In this document: positions 43,116 through 53,980 of the stretch, in pieces
How positions within the stretch are numbered: the stretch's first letter is position 1
How the letters are laid out: every line of letters begins with the position of its first letter
DNA from: Saccharina japonica
Taxonomy: Eukaryota > Sar > Phaeophyceae > Laminariales > Laminariaceae
Assembly: GCA_008828725.1 (NCBI GenBank)
Contig: MEHQ01000268.1
Coordinates: 124,665-188,664, forward strand
Reading direction: 5' to 3'
DNA: 64,000 bases
The notes under the pieces: model-generated
Databases searched by the model: none
Told to the model about the DNA's origin: nothing
Seen by the model: the letters and a program-made list of their open reading frames with translations, nothing else
Translations under genes and position numbers: made by a program

Positions 43116-43567
43116 GACAAAAGTATTTGACCAATCAATGGGTACCTCCTGTGCTTATAATAAACGAAGGCGAAAAGAGCCGAATTCGTGCTGAATATCG
43201 AACAAGAGTCTACTTCGATGCGATACCAAAAATTAAAAAAAAAACGTAGGGCGGGGCACTGCTGTCTCAGTACAGTACCGGCCCTATCACAAGAAACCCG
43301 AAATCGGGCTCAGGCTGACTTTCTTATTATGGGCGCGCGCGAAAGCACCATTTCTTATGCTGCGCTTTCTTATTTAGGTCCCCGAGAAGACGTTTTCCCT
43401 GGTACTGTACAGTGAATGGTGGCTTGGGCCCAGGCCAGCCGCAGGAAGGGATCACTTTCGTAAAGCTTAGGCACTGACTAGGCTGAGAGCTTTCTCTTTT
43501 TTTTTTCAATTTATCAGGCTGACTTTCTTGTGAGTTCCTTTCTTATGAGCGGGCCGGTACTGTATGT

Positions 43568-43776
43568 ACTGGCAGTAGTAATCTACTGGCAGCAGCAACC
43601 TATTGATTGACTCGGTCAGTACACGTAGGCCCAAGAAACACGCCATGTTATAGTACGGAAACCGACCAAATGCGTTTCGGAAGGAGAGAGGAGAGAGAGG
43701 AGAGACAGTCTACCGCTGGGACCCAGTATACTGATTATAATCGCTACTGACCGAGTCAGCCAGTGCCCAGTCCTAA
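43568..43776 (-). mobile_element. Family I element, copy 2 (reverse)
   Basis: AAGAAACACGCCATGTTATA then ACGGAAACC, GGAGAGAGGAGAGACAGTC and GCCAGTGCCCAGTCCT at the right. Left end shortened. Confidence 0.55.
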
Positions 43777-43844
43777 AAAAACGAAACCGATACGATATCG
43801 ATACACAAACAAACTAATCGATACCATTTCGATATATGATACAC

Positions 43845-44120
43845 GCAATACTTCAGGTGCTTTGTGTACTCGCAGTATTTTGAGGTTTTGTGCTGGGGAT
43901 ACTGCCTGTACTTCGAGTAATTTAAATGTTTGTACTCCGGGTACTGCTTGTACTCGAGGATAAGTACTGATCATACTCCCAGTACTCGGATTATTTGGGC
44001 CTTCAGTACTGCTCATACTCCAATTACTCCGAGTATTTAGGCCACCAGTACTTTAATACTCTCAGCACTCGGAGTACGAAAAATGCTCTACTCTGAGTAT
44101 CGAGTGTACTCGGAGCATTT
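43845..44120 (+). repeat. Degenerate (GTACTCSRAGTA) satellite
   Basis: About 270 bp of loosely repeated TACTCGGAGTA/TACTCCGGGTACT motifs separated by short spacers. No reading frame sense. Confidence 0.6.
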
Positions 44121-44204
44121 GTGCAATATGTCGTTCAGTATCTGCATAAAACACACGGGGATGTCAGAGGATGAAGGACAAAATACGTTCGGTAGCAAGT
44201 TCCA

Positions 44205-44428
44205 CACTACCCGGAGAATTTACTCTTCGGGTGGCTATCCCCACCGCACCGGGCCCCTTCGGGGGTCAGGTCGGGTCAACATGCTCAAGTCTCAGGAGTC
44301 GTAGGCAGCAGGGGCTGATACTTCCGAGGGGGCATGGAGTGAATTGACACACGAGACGCAGTGAGACGTGGAAGTGTGGAGGGCGTAAGCTTTATTTTCA
44401 CCCATCCGCCGGAGGATTAAAAAAAAAA
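44205..44428 (-). repeat. Family K dispersed repeat, copy 3 (reverse)
   Basis: Inverse of 13890-14125: GGGTGGCTATCCCCACCGCA, GGGGGCATGGAGTGAATTGA and CATCCGCCGGAGGAT all present in mirrored order. Confidence 0.65.
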
Positions 44429-44508
44429 AACAAGTTCGATATTTCGATATATCGGGAAGCTCGATATTTCGATAAATCGGAATTTTCGATACGATATCCA
44501 ACACTAAA

Positions 44509-44690
44509 GTACAGGACACCTACTATAAAAAACAGGCCAATAAGAAATCCAGGCTGAGATTTGGAGGAAAATAAGAAATTCGGGAGTCTTTATCTTGAAA
44601 TTAATGTAGAAAGCACCCTCTGTCGAATAATAAATCCAGCCTGGACCAGATTTCCTGTTTCTTATTATCACAGGTTTCCTGGTACTGTAG
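44509..44690 (+). mobile_element. Family L MITE, copy 1
   Basis: Left AGTACAGGACACC, right GGTTTCCTGGTACTGT. Interior AATAAGAAATCCAGGCTGAG and GGAGTCTTTATCTTGAAATT. Related in inverted order to 45848-46019. Confidence 0.6.
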
Positions 44691-44924
44691 ACCGAATAAG
44701 ATGATGAGTACAAAAGCATAGGCCGCTTGTAGCAACCCAGCAAAAAAAAGGCAGTGTGTACCCTCTAGCAGAGCTCAGGGCTGGCACGAAAGATGCAAAT
44801 TGTACATACTCGTACCAAAAAGACATCCTCCAAAACAATTGCGAAGAGCAGATAACTCAAAAGACCAATTGGGTTTCGTTGGTCCAACTATGTAAACTAC
44901 GTACGACTACGTACATAGAAGTCG

Positions 44925-45181
44925 TCATCCCGATACAACTACTGCTGTCTCTCCTCTCTACTATTTCCTCCTGAAACGCATTTAGTGGGTTTCCGTACTA
45001 TACTATGGCGTGTTTCTTATGCGCACGTAATATAAAAACTACTGGCGAACATACTGGCCAGGTCAATCAGTAGATTGCTACTGCCAGGATAATAAAACTG
45101 GCAGTAGATTACTACTGCCAGTAGATTACTACTGCCAGTAGATCACTACTGCCAGTACATACTGTGCCAGTGCCCAGCCCT
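44925..45181 (+). mobile_element. Family I element, copy 3
   Basis: TGTCTCTCCTCTCTACTATT, GTTTCCGTACTATACTATGG and GTGCCAGTGCCCAGCCCT. An internal ACTACTGCCAGTAGATT unit is tandemly amplified three times (about 45085-45150). Left tip missing. Confidence 0.6.
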
Positions 45182-45289
45182 ATCAAAATAGGTACATGAG
45201 GGGCGCTCGATATAGCTAAACAGGCCGCGGCAAAAAAAAGTGGCATACAGGTATGTCGCCTGTGCACGAAGGCAAGCGCGTATCTCATG

Positions 45290-45795
45290 GAGTACTGGGC
45301 CGTTTGGGCCCCACGATAGCGCTTCCATCAAAGCCCTAGACCACGCCAACACACGCCTGCTTATAGCTCTGCCCGTGAGAAGTGCGTGGAGCAAAACAAG
45401 TAGCCGTGTGTACCATATCTAAAAAGCTTAAAAACACCACCGGTATGTATATATTTATAAAATTTACCAAAAAAAAACACCTGCGAGATCGAGGTTTTCG
45501 TCGAAACTCATCTCTGCAAGCTGGGTGTGCTACTTCGATCGCGCGCATATACTTACGGGTTTTATATGTCCTCATGCAGAGTGTACATCCCGTATGAGGA
45601 GAACACAACATGAGGCTGTAGAATTCAGGGAGCGTGTGTCTATATACTCTGTTCGTACTGGCATGCATTTCACGAATAAGAGGTGTGCACGTATTATATG
45701 ATATCTCCAGGAGTACTGGCCCGTTCAGGCTTGACGATAGCTTCCATGATAGCCCTACGTGCCCCTGCTACTCCCTTGCCCGTACGTAGTATATA
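45290..45795 (+). repeat. Diverged duplicate of a GGAGTACTGG block
   Basis: 45290-45385 and 45710-45795 share GGAGTACTGG.CCGTT, ACGATAGC.CTTCCAT, AGCCCTA and CTGCCCGT/TTGCCCGT in the same order. The segment between carries a TCGTCGAAACTC motif also seen near 30575, 33345 and 37095. Confidence 0.5.
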
Positions 45796-45847
45796 TAATA
45801 CGTGCGGCGAACGAACGGCGGTGGTGCATTTAGCATCGCCGGGTTTT

Positions 45848-46019
45848 AGTACAGGACACCTAATAAGAAACAGGCAATCTTGTCCAGGATAGATTTCATA
45901 TTTTGAGAGAGGGTGCTTTCTAGACTAATTTCAAGATAACGACTCTCGAATTTCTTGTTTTCCTCTGAATCTCAGCCTGGATTTCTTGTTAGCCTGTTTC
46001 TTATTAGGTGTCCTGTACT
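45848..46019 (+). mobile_element. Family L MITE, copy 2 (28-bp perfect TIRs)
   Basis: AGTACAGGACACCTAATAAG at the left is exactly inverted at the right (CTTATTAGGTGTCCTGTACT), and the identity extends to GAAACAGGC. 172 bp, no ORF. Young copy by TIR identity. Confidence 0.8.
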
Positions 46020-46800
46020 GTATGTGTATACTCGTATGATATGATATGAATACGAGTATATATCATATGTAGAACTATTAATAGCCGTAAACTCGTATGG
46101 GCTGGTAAGTGCTACTTCCCTGGTTGCTTGCCCCGTGGCTTCGTACTTCTTTTTTTCCACGTATACGTATTGTTCAAGAGTTTTTTTTCTTCATGTTGTT
46201 CGTTCTTGTCTGCTGGCTACGTGCGAGTAGCTGGTACATATATACGAGGAACGAACGCCTGCTGCTGCTGTGTTCTCCCTTTGCAGCTTGCGACTCCCCC
46301 GGGACTTTGAGCCAACCACAGTAAACCCCGAAGGGGGACCTTGTGCATGATATGCTTTGGTTAATAATGCACCAGGTATGTACACAGTACACAGCACACA
46401 GCAGTATCGTATACTGGTGCAGGTACCGTGAAACTGTACCGAGAATAGCTGTGGGTGAGATACGGAACTGCTGACCACGTCGCATATATTATAATACATA
46501 CTGCTGTATATGACCATGTACCTGGTACTGGCTGTACTACTGTACCCTGTACTCGCCATTTGCCTGGCTTGCGTATACCCTGAATTCGTATACTCGCCAT
46601 TTGACTGGCTTGCGTATGCCCTGAATTCGTACCCCAGCACCCGGTACGTTTGTCATGCCATGCCATGTATATTTTCTCTATCTCTCTTCATCGTTTGTGG
46701 CCACACCGTTCGTATCTCTCAAGGATGAAGAATCGGCACGGACATTGGGTGCGCTGGGTGCTGGGTGCTCGATGTCCATGAGGAGGGTAGAAATAATGGT

Positions 46801-46897
46801 TTAACCCTCCTAGGACTGCAGTCCCGTTTTGGGGACAAATTACTTGTAATTAAAGTGTATTGTCCCCAAAACGGGTCTGCAGTCCTAAAAGGGTTAA
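46801..46897 (+). mobile_element. Family E piggyBac-like MITE, best copy
   Basis: TTAA CCCTCCTAGGACTGCAG at the left and CTGCAGTCCTAAAAGGG TTAA at the right, with CCCGTTTTGGGGACAA inverted in the interior. The TTAA target and CCC/GGG tips match piggyBac-type termini. 97 bp including both TTAA. Confidence 0.8.
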
Positions 46898-46899
46898 GG

Positions 46900-47319
46900 T
46901 TAACAACGTATATACTGGTACACACAACAACAAAACAATACGTATATAGCAGGTACGTAAGTAGCAGGTACCATCGCAGCATCGCGGCCTGTGCGTGACC
47001 TGCGACCCGTGATGCTGCTGTGCGCTAAATACAACGTCGGCAATAAAATAAGAAACCGTTTACGGACAGCAGTCGTACATAGCAGCAGCAGCAGTAGCAG
47101 CCGCTTCTCTTTTGAGGCGAACGGTTGGGAAAGCAAAATACCAAGGGCGGAAATATAAGGACCGTTTAGACATTTACCTCTTCGGGGGCCCGAGATAGCG
47201 AACCTAGACAACGATAACGTGAGATAATATATAAGGAAACACTACAAATATTGTGTTTTTTGTAGAGAGAAAGGCTTTTGTATACAATTCTCAATAGCGT
47301 GATAGCCCCTGGTGCTCAC

Positions 47320-47353
<34 letters not shown>

Positions 47354-48880
47354 GAGAGAACCATCGTTGTGCTGTGCAGCGACAAGAGTGGGCGTCCGAG
47401 CGGAGCAGTAGCAGACCGCACGACCACAAGGCACCTACCGTAGCTGTCAGGCTAGCACACAGCTACTCGTAGCGCTGCTGTTGTCGTTGGTGCTACAGAT
47501 CATCTGCGAGCAGCATGCCCCCAGCAGCACAGCAGGTAGGATAATGTTGCCGCCGTGCCGTACGACTCCCTGCATTGCTATAACACGGACACAAAATTAT
47601 AGCTTTAATAGTATGGGCTTGGAAGGCCAGTAATTACCTCAGGATAGGTAACAATATAGGTAATTCGTCCGTTTTCTCTGTGGGAGCATGCCAACAAGGT
47701 ATTGCCCTGTCAGCGCAGGGAAGCTGCGTACTGATACCAAGTTGACCTCAAGCAACTGAGGCTCGTCCGAATTTTAGGACGACACGCGGGGCCAATCAAA
47801 CTCCCTCTCCCTCCGGGCCAGATACCATCACGGCTCTGGGAGATAAATAAGCTACATTTTCTCCTACACGCTTGATTCTACGCGAAACTAATCAACACCC
47901 AGGACATGCTTAATAGACAGACCTGCAAGGGGATACTCTGTGTCTCACCCAGTCTTACAACATATCATCTCTCAACCACGTAGTGACCCTTGCTGGAATC
48001 GTCACTTTTTCTTCGTTTTTTTTTCCTCTCTGAAGCCTCAAGAGTTTTTTTTTACCTCGTACGAGCACGTAAGAAGACCAAGCGGTCCTCATCTTTTCAC
48101 CCAGGGTGGTATATAGGTACGCGTACTTTCCGTAAAAAGGGGGGGGGGGTGTACTTCATTTTCTTGCATGGCCGTAGTGGTATGACCGGTGGGGGAGCAA
48201 CGTCGGTTGGTATTTACTTACGTACCCTGGCCGGGTATTTTTCGCAGCAGCACTAAGCGAGACCCACGATTCGACTGACGCACAGCACCAGGCCCCAAAA
48301 GCGCAAAGCATCTGCTGTATCTCTGGTGCTATTCGTGTACCAGCTACTGCTGTACCAGCGGTGATCTAGACACGTACACCTCGACACGTATAATATGACA
48401 TTTTACGTGCTGGGCTGTTCGGCTTTGCACGCGTGTTTTACGTAACTACTGCTGTACGAGTAGTTCTTACCACTTACCACCAGACACCCTGTTCCCACAT
48501 TGCCACTTTGACACTTTGACACTTTTACCCCGCCGTGTGCCCATCCCATTTGGCACCCCTAACCCGCGCAGGAGCGAGCTCCCGGGAATTTAGTTAAGCC
48601 CCGCAGGGCAAATATGTCGGGAGACATGTCAAGCAGGGCAAAATATGCGCTGTCAAGGGTGTAGGGCCGAAGTGTTCCACACTAAAACCTAGTAGTTTGG
48701 TGTCAGCCACGGCATGTCGAGGCAAAGCTGCTGTCTGTCAAGGGTTGAAAGTCCTGTCTCCCGACATCTTTGCCGCAGGGCCTCCTCCGGGGATGCACCC
48801 TGCTGTTCCCATTTCATGTACTCATACTAAAAGTATGTCGGCCATACATGTCTACAACAACTCCTGCTATACATGACTCG
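46900..48880. other. No gene recognised
   Basis: Contains a GA run (47320-47360) and family U copy 2 (47608-47965). Open frames at 47990-48256 and elsewhere are short and lack splice signals. Confidence 0.4.
47608..47965 (+). repeat. Family U dispersed repeat, copy 2
   Basis: Collinear with 4745-5030: TAGTATGGGCTTGGAAGGCC, TACCTCAGGATAGG, CACGGCTCTGGGAGATAA and ACATGCTTAATAGACAGACC. It has an extra GC-rich block in the middle. Confidence 0.6.
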
Positions 48881-49195
48881 CCCTATATGCAGGACTGGTC
48901 AGTATAAAACTTTACCGGAAAAACTATGTGCAGGATGCGGGTCTTCTTGGTCGAGGCTGGCCTTTCGGGTCGCCCCTGACAAAAAAAAAAGAGGAATTAA
49001 AACGCCTCCAAAACACACGGGGGAGCCGCGTGACTACTACGTACCCCTGCAGACCTCGAGCCCCCCAAAGGCTTGGGGTTAGGGTTAGGGTTAGGGTTAG
49101 GTCTGGGGTCGGGTTGGTCTGGGCACGTGCAAGGTTGAAATTGACCACACACGCCCTGCACAAAGTCTTGTGCCGACCAGTCCTGCACATAGCGG
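48881..49195 (+). mobile_element. Telomere-cored palindromic element T3
   Basis: CTATATGCAGGACTGGTCAG at the left is inverted at the right (CCGACCAGTCCTGCACATAG), with further partial pairing (AAAACTTT with AAAGTCTT). The centre (49076-49101) is GGGTTAGGGTTAGGGTTAGG. Arms are unrelated to T1/T4 and T2. Confidence 0.7.
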
Positions 49196-50537
49196 AAGCC
49201 GCTACTGCAGGTATACATGTACCACCGGTATACAACCGGAATTGCATTGTGAAAGTGCAAAGTCAAACAGGCTACTGTATTACGTATATAGCACCTACGT
49301 GCACGTTCACCGCCGTAAGTCTGCTGCTGTAATAAGTTCGCGAATGGCTACTGCTGTATATACTCGCAACAGCAGTAAACAAGCCTTTGGTGAGACAGGA
49401 GAGACTGCAGATGGTGCGGTGCGCGAGCTGAGCACGGGTAGAAGAAGAATCAAGCAAGTTTCCAAGGTCGTTGGTCTATTCTTTTGATTATTTCGGCTAA
49501 GCTGGATGGAGATAATATATGGTACCTGGTACATCTTTTTACACTGCAACAGAGTATACCCACCGTACAATACAAAATACTCCAATAGCAACAGAGCGAA
49601 CACAAGGTCTCCATACTGGAGCAAATCACGAGGACCGTTCCTCGCGAGGCTCCGGGGCCCCCACTCCCCGCTCACAGCGACGACGACGACAACAACAACC
49701 AGGTTCACGCAAAACGCAGCAGCTGCGCGGCCGTGGTGCGGTTCGGTCGGGAGGCTGCTAACGCGAAAAAACATCCGACCTGCGTGCGGTGCGGTGCCTC
49801 TTTCCCTATATATTTCTGCCCGCAAAAAAAAGACACCAACTGCAATTGAGCAGTACCCACCTTTCGACTCATGGCTCCAGCAGCAAAGTATCACGCTCGA
49901 GGGCACACGCTCCTGGGCACAGACAGGGCGATGTTACTTGCTTCAACCTGCACTACGATGACGAGTCGTTGCGAGTTTCCAGAAAAGGCGCGCAGTTGCT
50001 TTTGGCCATATTTGAGCCCATTTAGGAGTTCGACGGGTATATTGAAGGCGTTATTATCGCGGGGAGCGTGGATCCGTGGATCCGTTGGAACGTCGCCTGT
50101 GTTTTTTCCGTTTTTTTTAGCGTTTTTTTAGCGAGAAGCATGCAATCGAGCACGTAGCCTGCAACTATGCCTTTCAGCGCTCTGCTGGGGGTTCGCAAGC
50201 CCGACCAGGGCCTCATTCAGGTGGGATGAAGTGAAGTGAGTCAATGAATGCACACCCCGGGAACAGCTTTGGCTGCGCCGAACGCATAATTCCGTCGTTG
50301 TCGAGTATCATGTATCATGCTCGTTTTTACCACACTGCAAATACAATCTTGTACTAATCCCAAGTGATTTGTCCCCAAAACATGTTGTACGGTATGATTG
50401 CGGATGGCTGGTTGCATGTTGCACGGCAGCGAGCGGTGTATGACACGGACCCTGAAATCCTCAAATAGTTTGTATGATACGAGGCTCATGGCCCACAGGG
50501 TATTAGTCTCAGCATATGTTCGGTTTCTAAACACCAG

Positions 50538-50615
50538 GTGGTGGAGGCGGCGGGGCTGTTACTGGGCATCACAGCGACAGGCGAGAATCGCGACCCTGAA
50601 GCGCCTATTTATCGG
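50538..50615 (+). CDS. Unknown protein X, exon a
   Basis: A 26-codon exon with acceptor TAAACACCAG|GTGGTG and donor TATCGG|gtaaga, phase 0 at both ends. It encodes VVEAAGLLLGITATGENRDP followed by EAPIYR. The next exon (51409) is phase-compatible and continues with GLEPGSIYGPTLQ. Upstream exons were not found. Family not recognised; the pattern suggests a helical, folded region. Confidence 0.55.
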
Positions 50616-51082
50616 GTAAGAAAAAGTTTGGGCGGTTAGGATTGATTCGACACATCAGGCACAGATCACGATCTATCTACATCCTGTTATATAGACAATC
50701 GTAGGTAATCTACGTATTAATATTTGGGCCGTTACACATCAGACAAATCGCGGTCTACGGGCTATCACAGATGATCTACTGTAGATCAGATCTTTGCCGT
50801 TAGGAGATAGACGATGCACTACTGTGCAGGATACAAGAAGCGTCGTAAGATAGCCTATAGATCCCACCTGGAAAACATGTGTGCAACGGCCACGTTACAT
50901 AGATTCCGCTCGCGGGAAAAATCGTATCTACTTAGAATAGAAGTAGACCGTGCAGAATACATTTATCATTCCATGCATGCATCGGGGGTACGGTATGATA
51001 TACAATATCTGCACCTGAGATTTTTACAGTTGGTCATGAATTAGGGATCTGATCTGTCCCATGTGCGAATGTTTTTACACCA

Positions 51083-51268
51083 GTAGTAATGGTCCCTCTA
51101 TAGTGCCGTTTGAGTAGTGCCGGTTGCCCGCTATACGTAGTGCCTGTGAAATCGCTTGGCGCAGATGGGATCAACCAATGTGGCAGTGTGCTGAGTGGTG
51201 CTGGTTGCCGCTACAGTGCCGATATTGTGAGCTGGCGCATGCCGGCACTATAGAGGGACCACAACTAC
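51083..51268 (-). mobile_element. Family N palindromic MITE, copy 3 (intronic)
   Basis: GTAGTAATGGTCCCTCTATA at the left and TATAGAGGGACCACAACTAC at the right. The interior is the inverse of 315-487 (GCGCAGATGGGATCAACC, GCCGATATTGTGAGCTGGCG). It lies in the intron between exons a and b of protein X. Confidence 0.75.
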
Positions 51269-51408
51269 TCTGAACTGCGTTTTCGTGGCGACAGCTACTG
51301 TATATACCCAGGTTTACCTGTGGCCACGTACGTCACTTGCCACCTCCCCCTCTTCCCCCTCCGCATCGTATCGCCTCCACCAACGCTACATGCTTGTAAA
51401 ACATGCAG

Positions 51409-51546
51409 GGCTTGGAACCTGGATCAATCTACGGCCCTACGCTCCAAGTCCTAGCGCAGCAACCACTGCCCGGTATCTTGAAGCGGCTGAAATCGCTGAA
51501 CCCTGGCTCTATCAGCAATGAGGTTGCTCACGAAGTCTTCGCCAAG
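51409..51546 (+). CDS. Unknown protein X, exon b
   Basis: A 46-codon exon with acceptor AAAACATGCAG|GGCTTG and donor TTCGCCAAG|gtaggc, phase 0 at both ends. It encodes GLEPGSIYGPTLQVLAQQPL and then PGILKRLKSLNPGSISNEVA ending HEVFAK, a mixed helical sequence. The following intron (51547-52108) is unusual: about 330 bp of C-rich CCCACC repeats lead to the next acceptor. Family not recognised. Confidence 0.6.
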
Positions 51547-51769
51547 GTAGGCGGGAAGGACGCCGCCGACACGAATTTTCTTCTTCTTTCGAAAAACGCA
51601 AGCGATGACAAGGGGGGTGTTTTTATGGTGTGTCTCGACGGTATCGCCCTCTCATTGCATGTCGGTTTCTCTCGATGCCGGCCTGATAAAAAGCACGGTT
51701 TCCCCTCCACCCACGCTTCGGGAGCAACGACTCTAAATGAAAGCGCCCCCACCTGCTGTCCAGTAACAA

Positions 51770-52105
51770 CACCACCTAGGTTTCCTCCAGCACTCCCACC
51801 AACCCGAAACTGGCGTACCTGCCCCCTGCCCCCCGCCCCCCCCCAAACCACCCCACCCTATCCCACCCACCCCATCCCACCCACCCCACCATCCACCCCA
51901 CCCCGTCCCATCCCACCCCCCACCCTATCCCACCCCACCCCTCCCACCCCCACCCTACCACCACCCCACGCCCACCCCACCCACCTCACTCCACCTCACC
52001 CCACCCCACCCTACCCGCCACCCACCCTGCCCTGCCCTGCCCCGCCCCATCCCACCCCACTTTCCCCACTCCCACCCCCACCTCCTTTGAAACAACAACC
52101 CCTTG
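51770..52105 (+). repeat. C-rich CCACCC tract in intron b of protein X
   Basis: Roughly 330 bp almost devoid of G on the coding strand, built from CCCACC, CCCCAC and CCTGCC units, ending at the acceptor CCCCTTGCAG. It acts as an extended pyrimidine-rich tract. Frames through it give poly-Pro/His/Thr and are not coding. Confidence 0.75.
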
Positions 52106-52108
52106 CAG

Positions 52109-52504
52109 ACCTTGCTATCAAGCTTCGTGGCGGTCGGCGGCAACAGCACTCGCGGCTCGCTCGGGCTTACAGGTCCTTCTTCTTCTTCCTCACGGGCGAG
52201 CACTGACGCAAAAAATCCCGGCATCACAAACCGTCCCACTACCGCCCCCACCTCCCCATCCGCCGGTCGAAAATTCTTCGTGACAAGCAGCGGCGAGGAG
52301 GGTGGAGAGAATGGCCGTGGGATGACCGCGCCTTCAAACGCGGCAGCGGCGGCAGCAGCATCACCAGCATCACCAGCAGCACCAGCACTAGCACACACCG
52401 CCGCGCTGATGTCCACCACGTCCTCCGGGATAGCGACCGCGCCGCCCACAGCGGCAGCAGCGGCAGCGGCAGCAGCAGCAGCAGCAGCGGAGCGGCGAAA
52501 GGGG

Positions 52505-52536
<32 letters not shown>

Positions 52537-52754
52537 GGGGGTACATCAGCTTCGGGGGGAAGCGCGGCCGCGGCTGGAAAGGTGGGCGCGGCGGTCTACG
52601 CCGTTAAGCTGGCCGTGGTAGGGGTGACGCGGAGGCTGGTGGATGATGATAACCGCCTTCCGCTGGAGAACAGAACAATGGCGGTGTTGGTCGACGGAAG
52701 CCGCATGTCCTTCCTGGCGTTGGAGCTGGCGGGTGCTGTCTGGAAATTCGGGAG
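52109..52754 (+). CDS. Unknown protein X, exon c with a G-run
   Basis: Acceptor ACCCCTTGCAG|ACCTTG, phase 0, donor TTCGGGAG|gtgagt, phase 2. The first part encodes TLLSSFVAVGGNSTRGSLGL, a Ser-rich segment, GRKFFVTSSGEEGG, then long Ala runs. A run of about 30 G (near 52506-52536) follows. Beyond it, coding sense continues in a frame offset by one: TSASGG, GKVGAAVYAVKLAVVGVTRR, LPLENRTMAVLVDGSRMSFL and ALELAGAVWKFG. As written, the entry frame meets a stop at 52621; one more or two fewer G would keep the exon open and also give the phase needed by the next exon. The simplest reading is a miscounted or length-variable homopolymer. Family not recognised. Confidence 0.6.
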
Positions 52755-52821
52755 GTGAGTGTTTTTGAGGGAGTAGAGCAATCCCACGGGTATGTATAGG
52801 GGGTGATATGCGAAATAGGCT

Positions 52822-52931
52822 TATTACGGGGGAGGGCTAGTAAATAGGACCTACAGTAAACACTAAAACCTATATATTTAAACATTTTTACTCACAATAT
52901 TTGGTCCTGTTTACTATGGGCCTCCGTAATA
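52822..52931 (+). mobile_element. Family A MITE, copy 7 (intronic)
   Basis: TTATTACGGGGGAGGGCTAG at the left and CTATGGGCCTCCGTAATA at the right; the interior AAAACCTATATATTTA is typical. In the intron after exon c of protein X. Confidence 0.7.
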
Positions 52932-53009
52932 GTCTCTGTTTACTATCCCGTTTTCCGAGCTCGAAGTTTTCCTGCCTCGCGAAACCGTGCGGCTCTCGGC
53001 CGGAAAAAA

Positions 53010-53090
53010 ACTCTCTGGACGAAAATATAAGGACCATTTATACATACATATGAATGACTAAGTGGTCCTTACATTCACGAACAGAGTGGT
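53010..53090 (+). mobile_element. Family S palindromic MITE, copy 2
   Basis: CTCTCTGGACGAAAATATAA at the left; TTCACGAACAGAGTGGT at the right. Hairpin-forming, as at 59431-59510. Confidence 0.6.
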
Positions 53091-53160
53091 ATGCCTTAAG
53101 AAGTTTTGTTCACGTAACCCGATCGAAAATTGTATGCGCTAGTCCTAGCTAGCTAGTACA

Positions 53161-53412
53161 GACGCGTGTTACGATAGAGGCATATGGTATACCTTTTTTT
53201 GGCTGAAATGGTTTCTGAATGGTCGGCCTCCTTAACCCAAAATCGTCGAACGATTTTTCTCGTTTCGCAATATTGTTCACGGCGTTCGTATTTTGGCTTT
53301 GGGACCAACTACTGTAGCGCATAGAAACCTTGGTTGGGTTGCGCTTGAAGCAAAATCTTCGGAGGCGTGTTTCGCGTGAGATATGGAGCTCCTCAAGTGA
53401 GGAGCTACTACA
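53161..53412 (+). mobile_element. Family H element, copy 3
   Basis: GACGCGTGTTACGATAGAGG at the left. Contains CTCCTTAACCCAAAATCGTC and ends at CTCCTCAAGTGAGGAGCTAC. Intronic in protein X. Confidence 0.6.
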
Positions 53413-53455
53413 GAAACTAATAAGGCACCGCCCCTAAAAGGCTTGGCATTACTCT

Positions 53456-53775
53456 TTTAGTGTAGGTGGCGGTTAGTGAACTGCGCTTTTAGTGTAGGTG
53501 GCGGTTAGTGAACTGGTCAAACCACTGTCTCTGGCATATTCATTTGGTCTGGCAGTATGGGTGAGGGGAGGGGTGGGTGTCGCTCGTGGTCATATATGTT
53601 GCAGTGGGGCACCGGATTGTTTTTGACGCGTCGAGGTGTCTTTTGTCCTTATCGTACTAGTTTTAGTGAAGGGAGGCGGTCAGTCAAGCGGTCAAACCGA
53701 GAGATCTCCTGGTAACATACTAGTTTTAGTGTAGGGAGGTGGTCAGTCAAGCGGCCAAACCGAGAGATCTCCTGG
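53456..53775 (+). repeat. Two pairs of short tandem copies
   Basis: CTTTTAGTGTAGGTGGCGGT occurs twice at a 31-bp interval (53453-53515). ACTAGTTTTAGTGAAGGGAG and its variant occur at 53657 and 53719 with matching CAAACCGAGAGATCTCCTGG tails. All derive from one TTTTAGTG-initiated repeat. Confidence 0.65.
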
Positions 53776-53856
53776 CATGTTTTGGTCTGAAAGTTCGGGA
53801 GATGTGGCTTGAGGGGCGGGGGCGGGCATCGCTCGTGGCCGAACGTATGCGGTAAT

Positions 53857-53980
53857 ATTACGGGGGGGCATCTAGTAAATAGGACCAAATATTGTTAAGT
53901 GAAAATAGGATAATATCGATAATATGTAGGTTTTTGTGTGTACCGTAGGTCCTATTTACTACATTAGCCCACCCCGTACT
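53857..53980 (-). mobile_element. Family A MITE, copy 8 (intronic)
   Basis: ATTACGGGGGGGCATCTAGT at the left and TTTACTACATTAGCCCACCC then CGTACT at the right; the CCAAATATTG-first order shows reverse orientation. The right tip has family B-like AGCCCACCC. Confidence 0.65.

Noticed and set aside
49927-50026. Possible exon GDVTCFNLHYDDESLRVSRK after GGCACAGACAG
   Set aside because: It reaches a stop soon after, has no compatible donor, and its phase cannot be tied to the exon at 50538.
51403-52206. 267-residue plus-strand frame read as one protein
   Set aside because: It crosses a good donor at 51547 and then the C-rich intron as poly-Pro/His/Thr; the two-exon reading is better supported.
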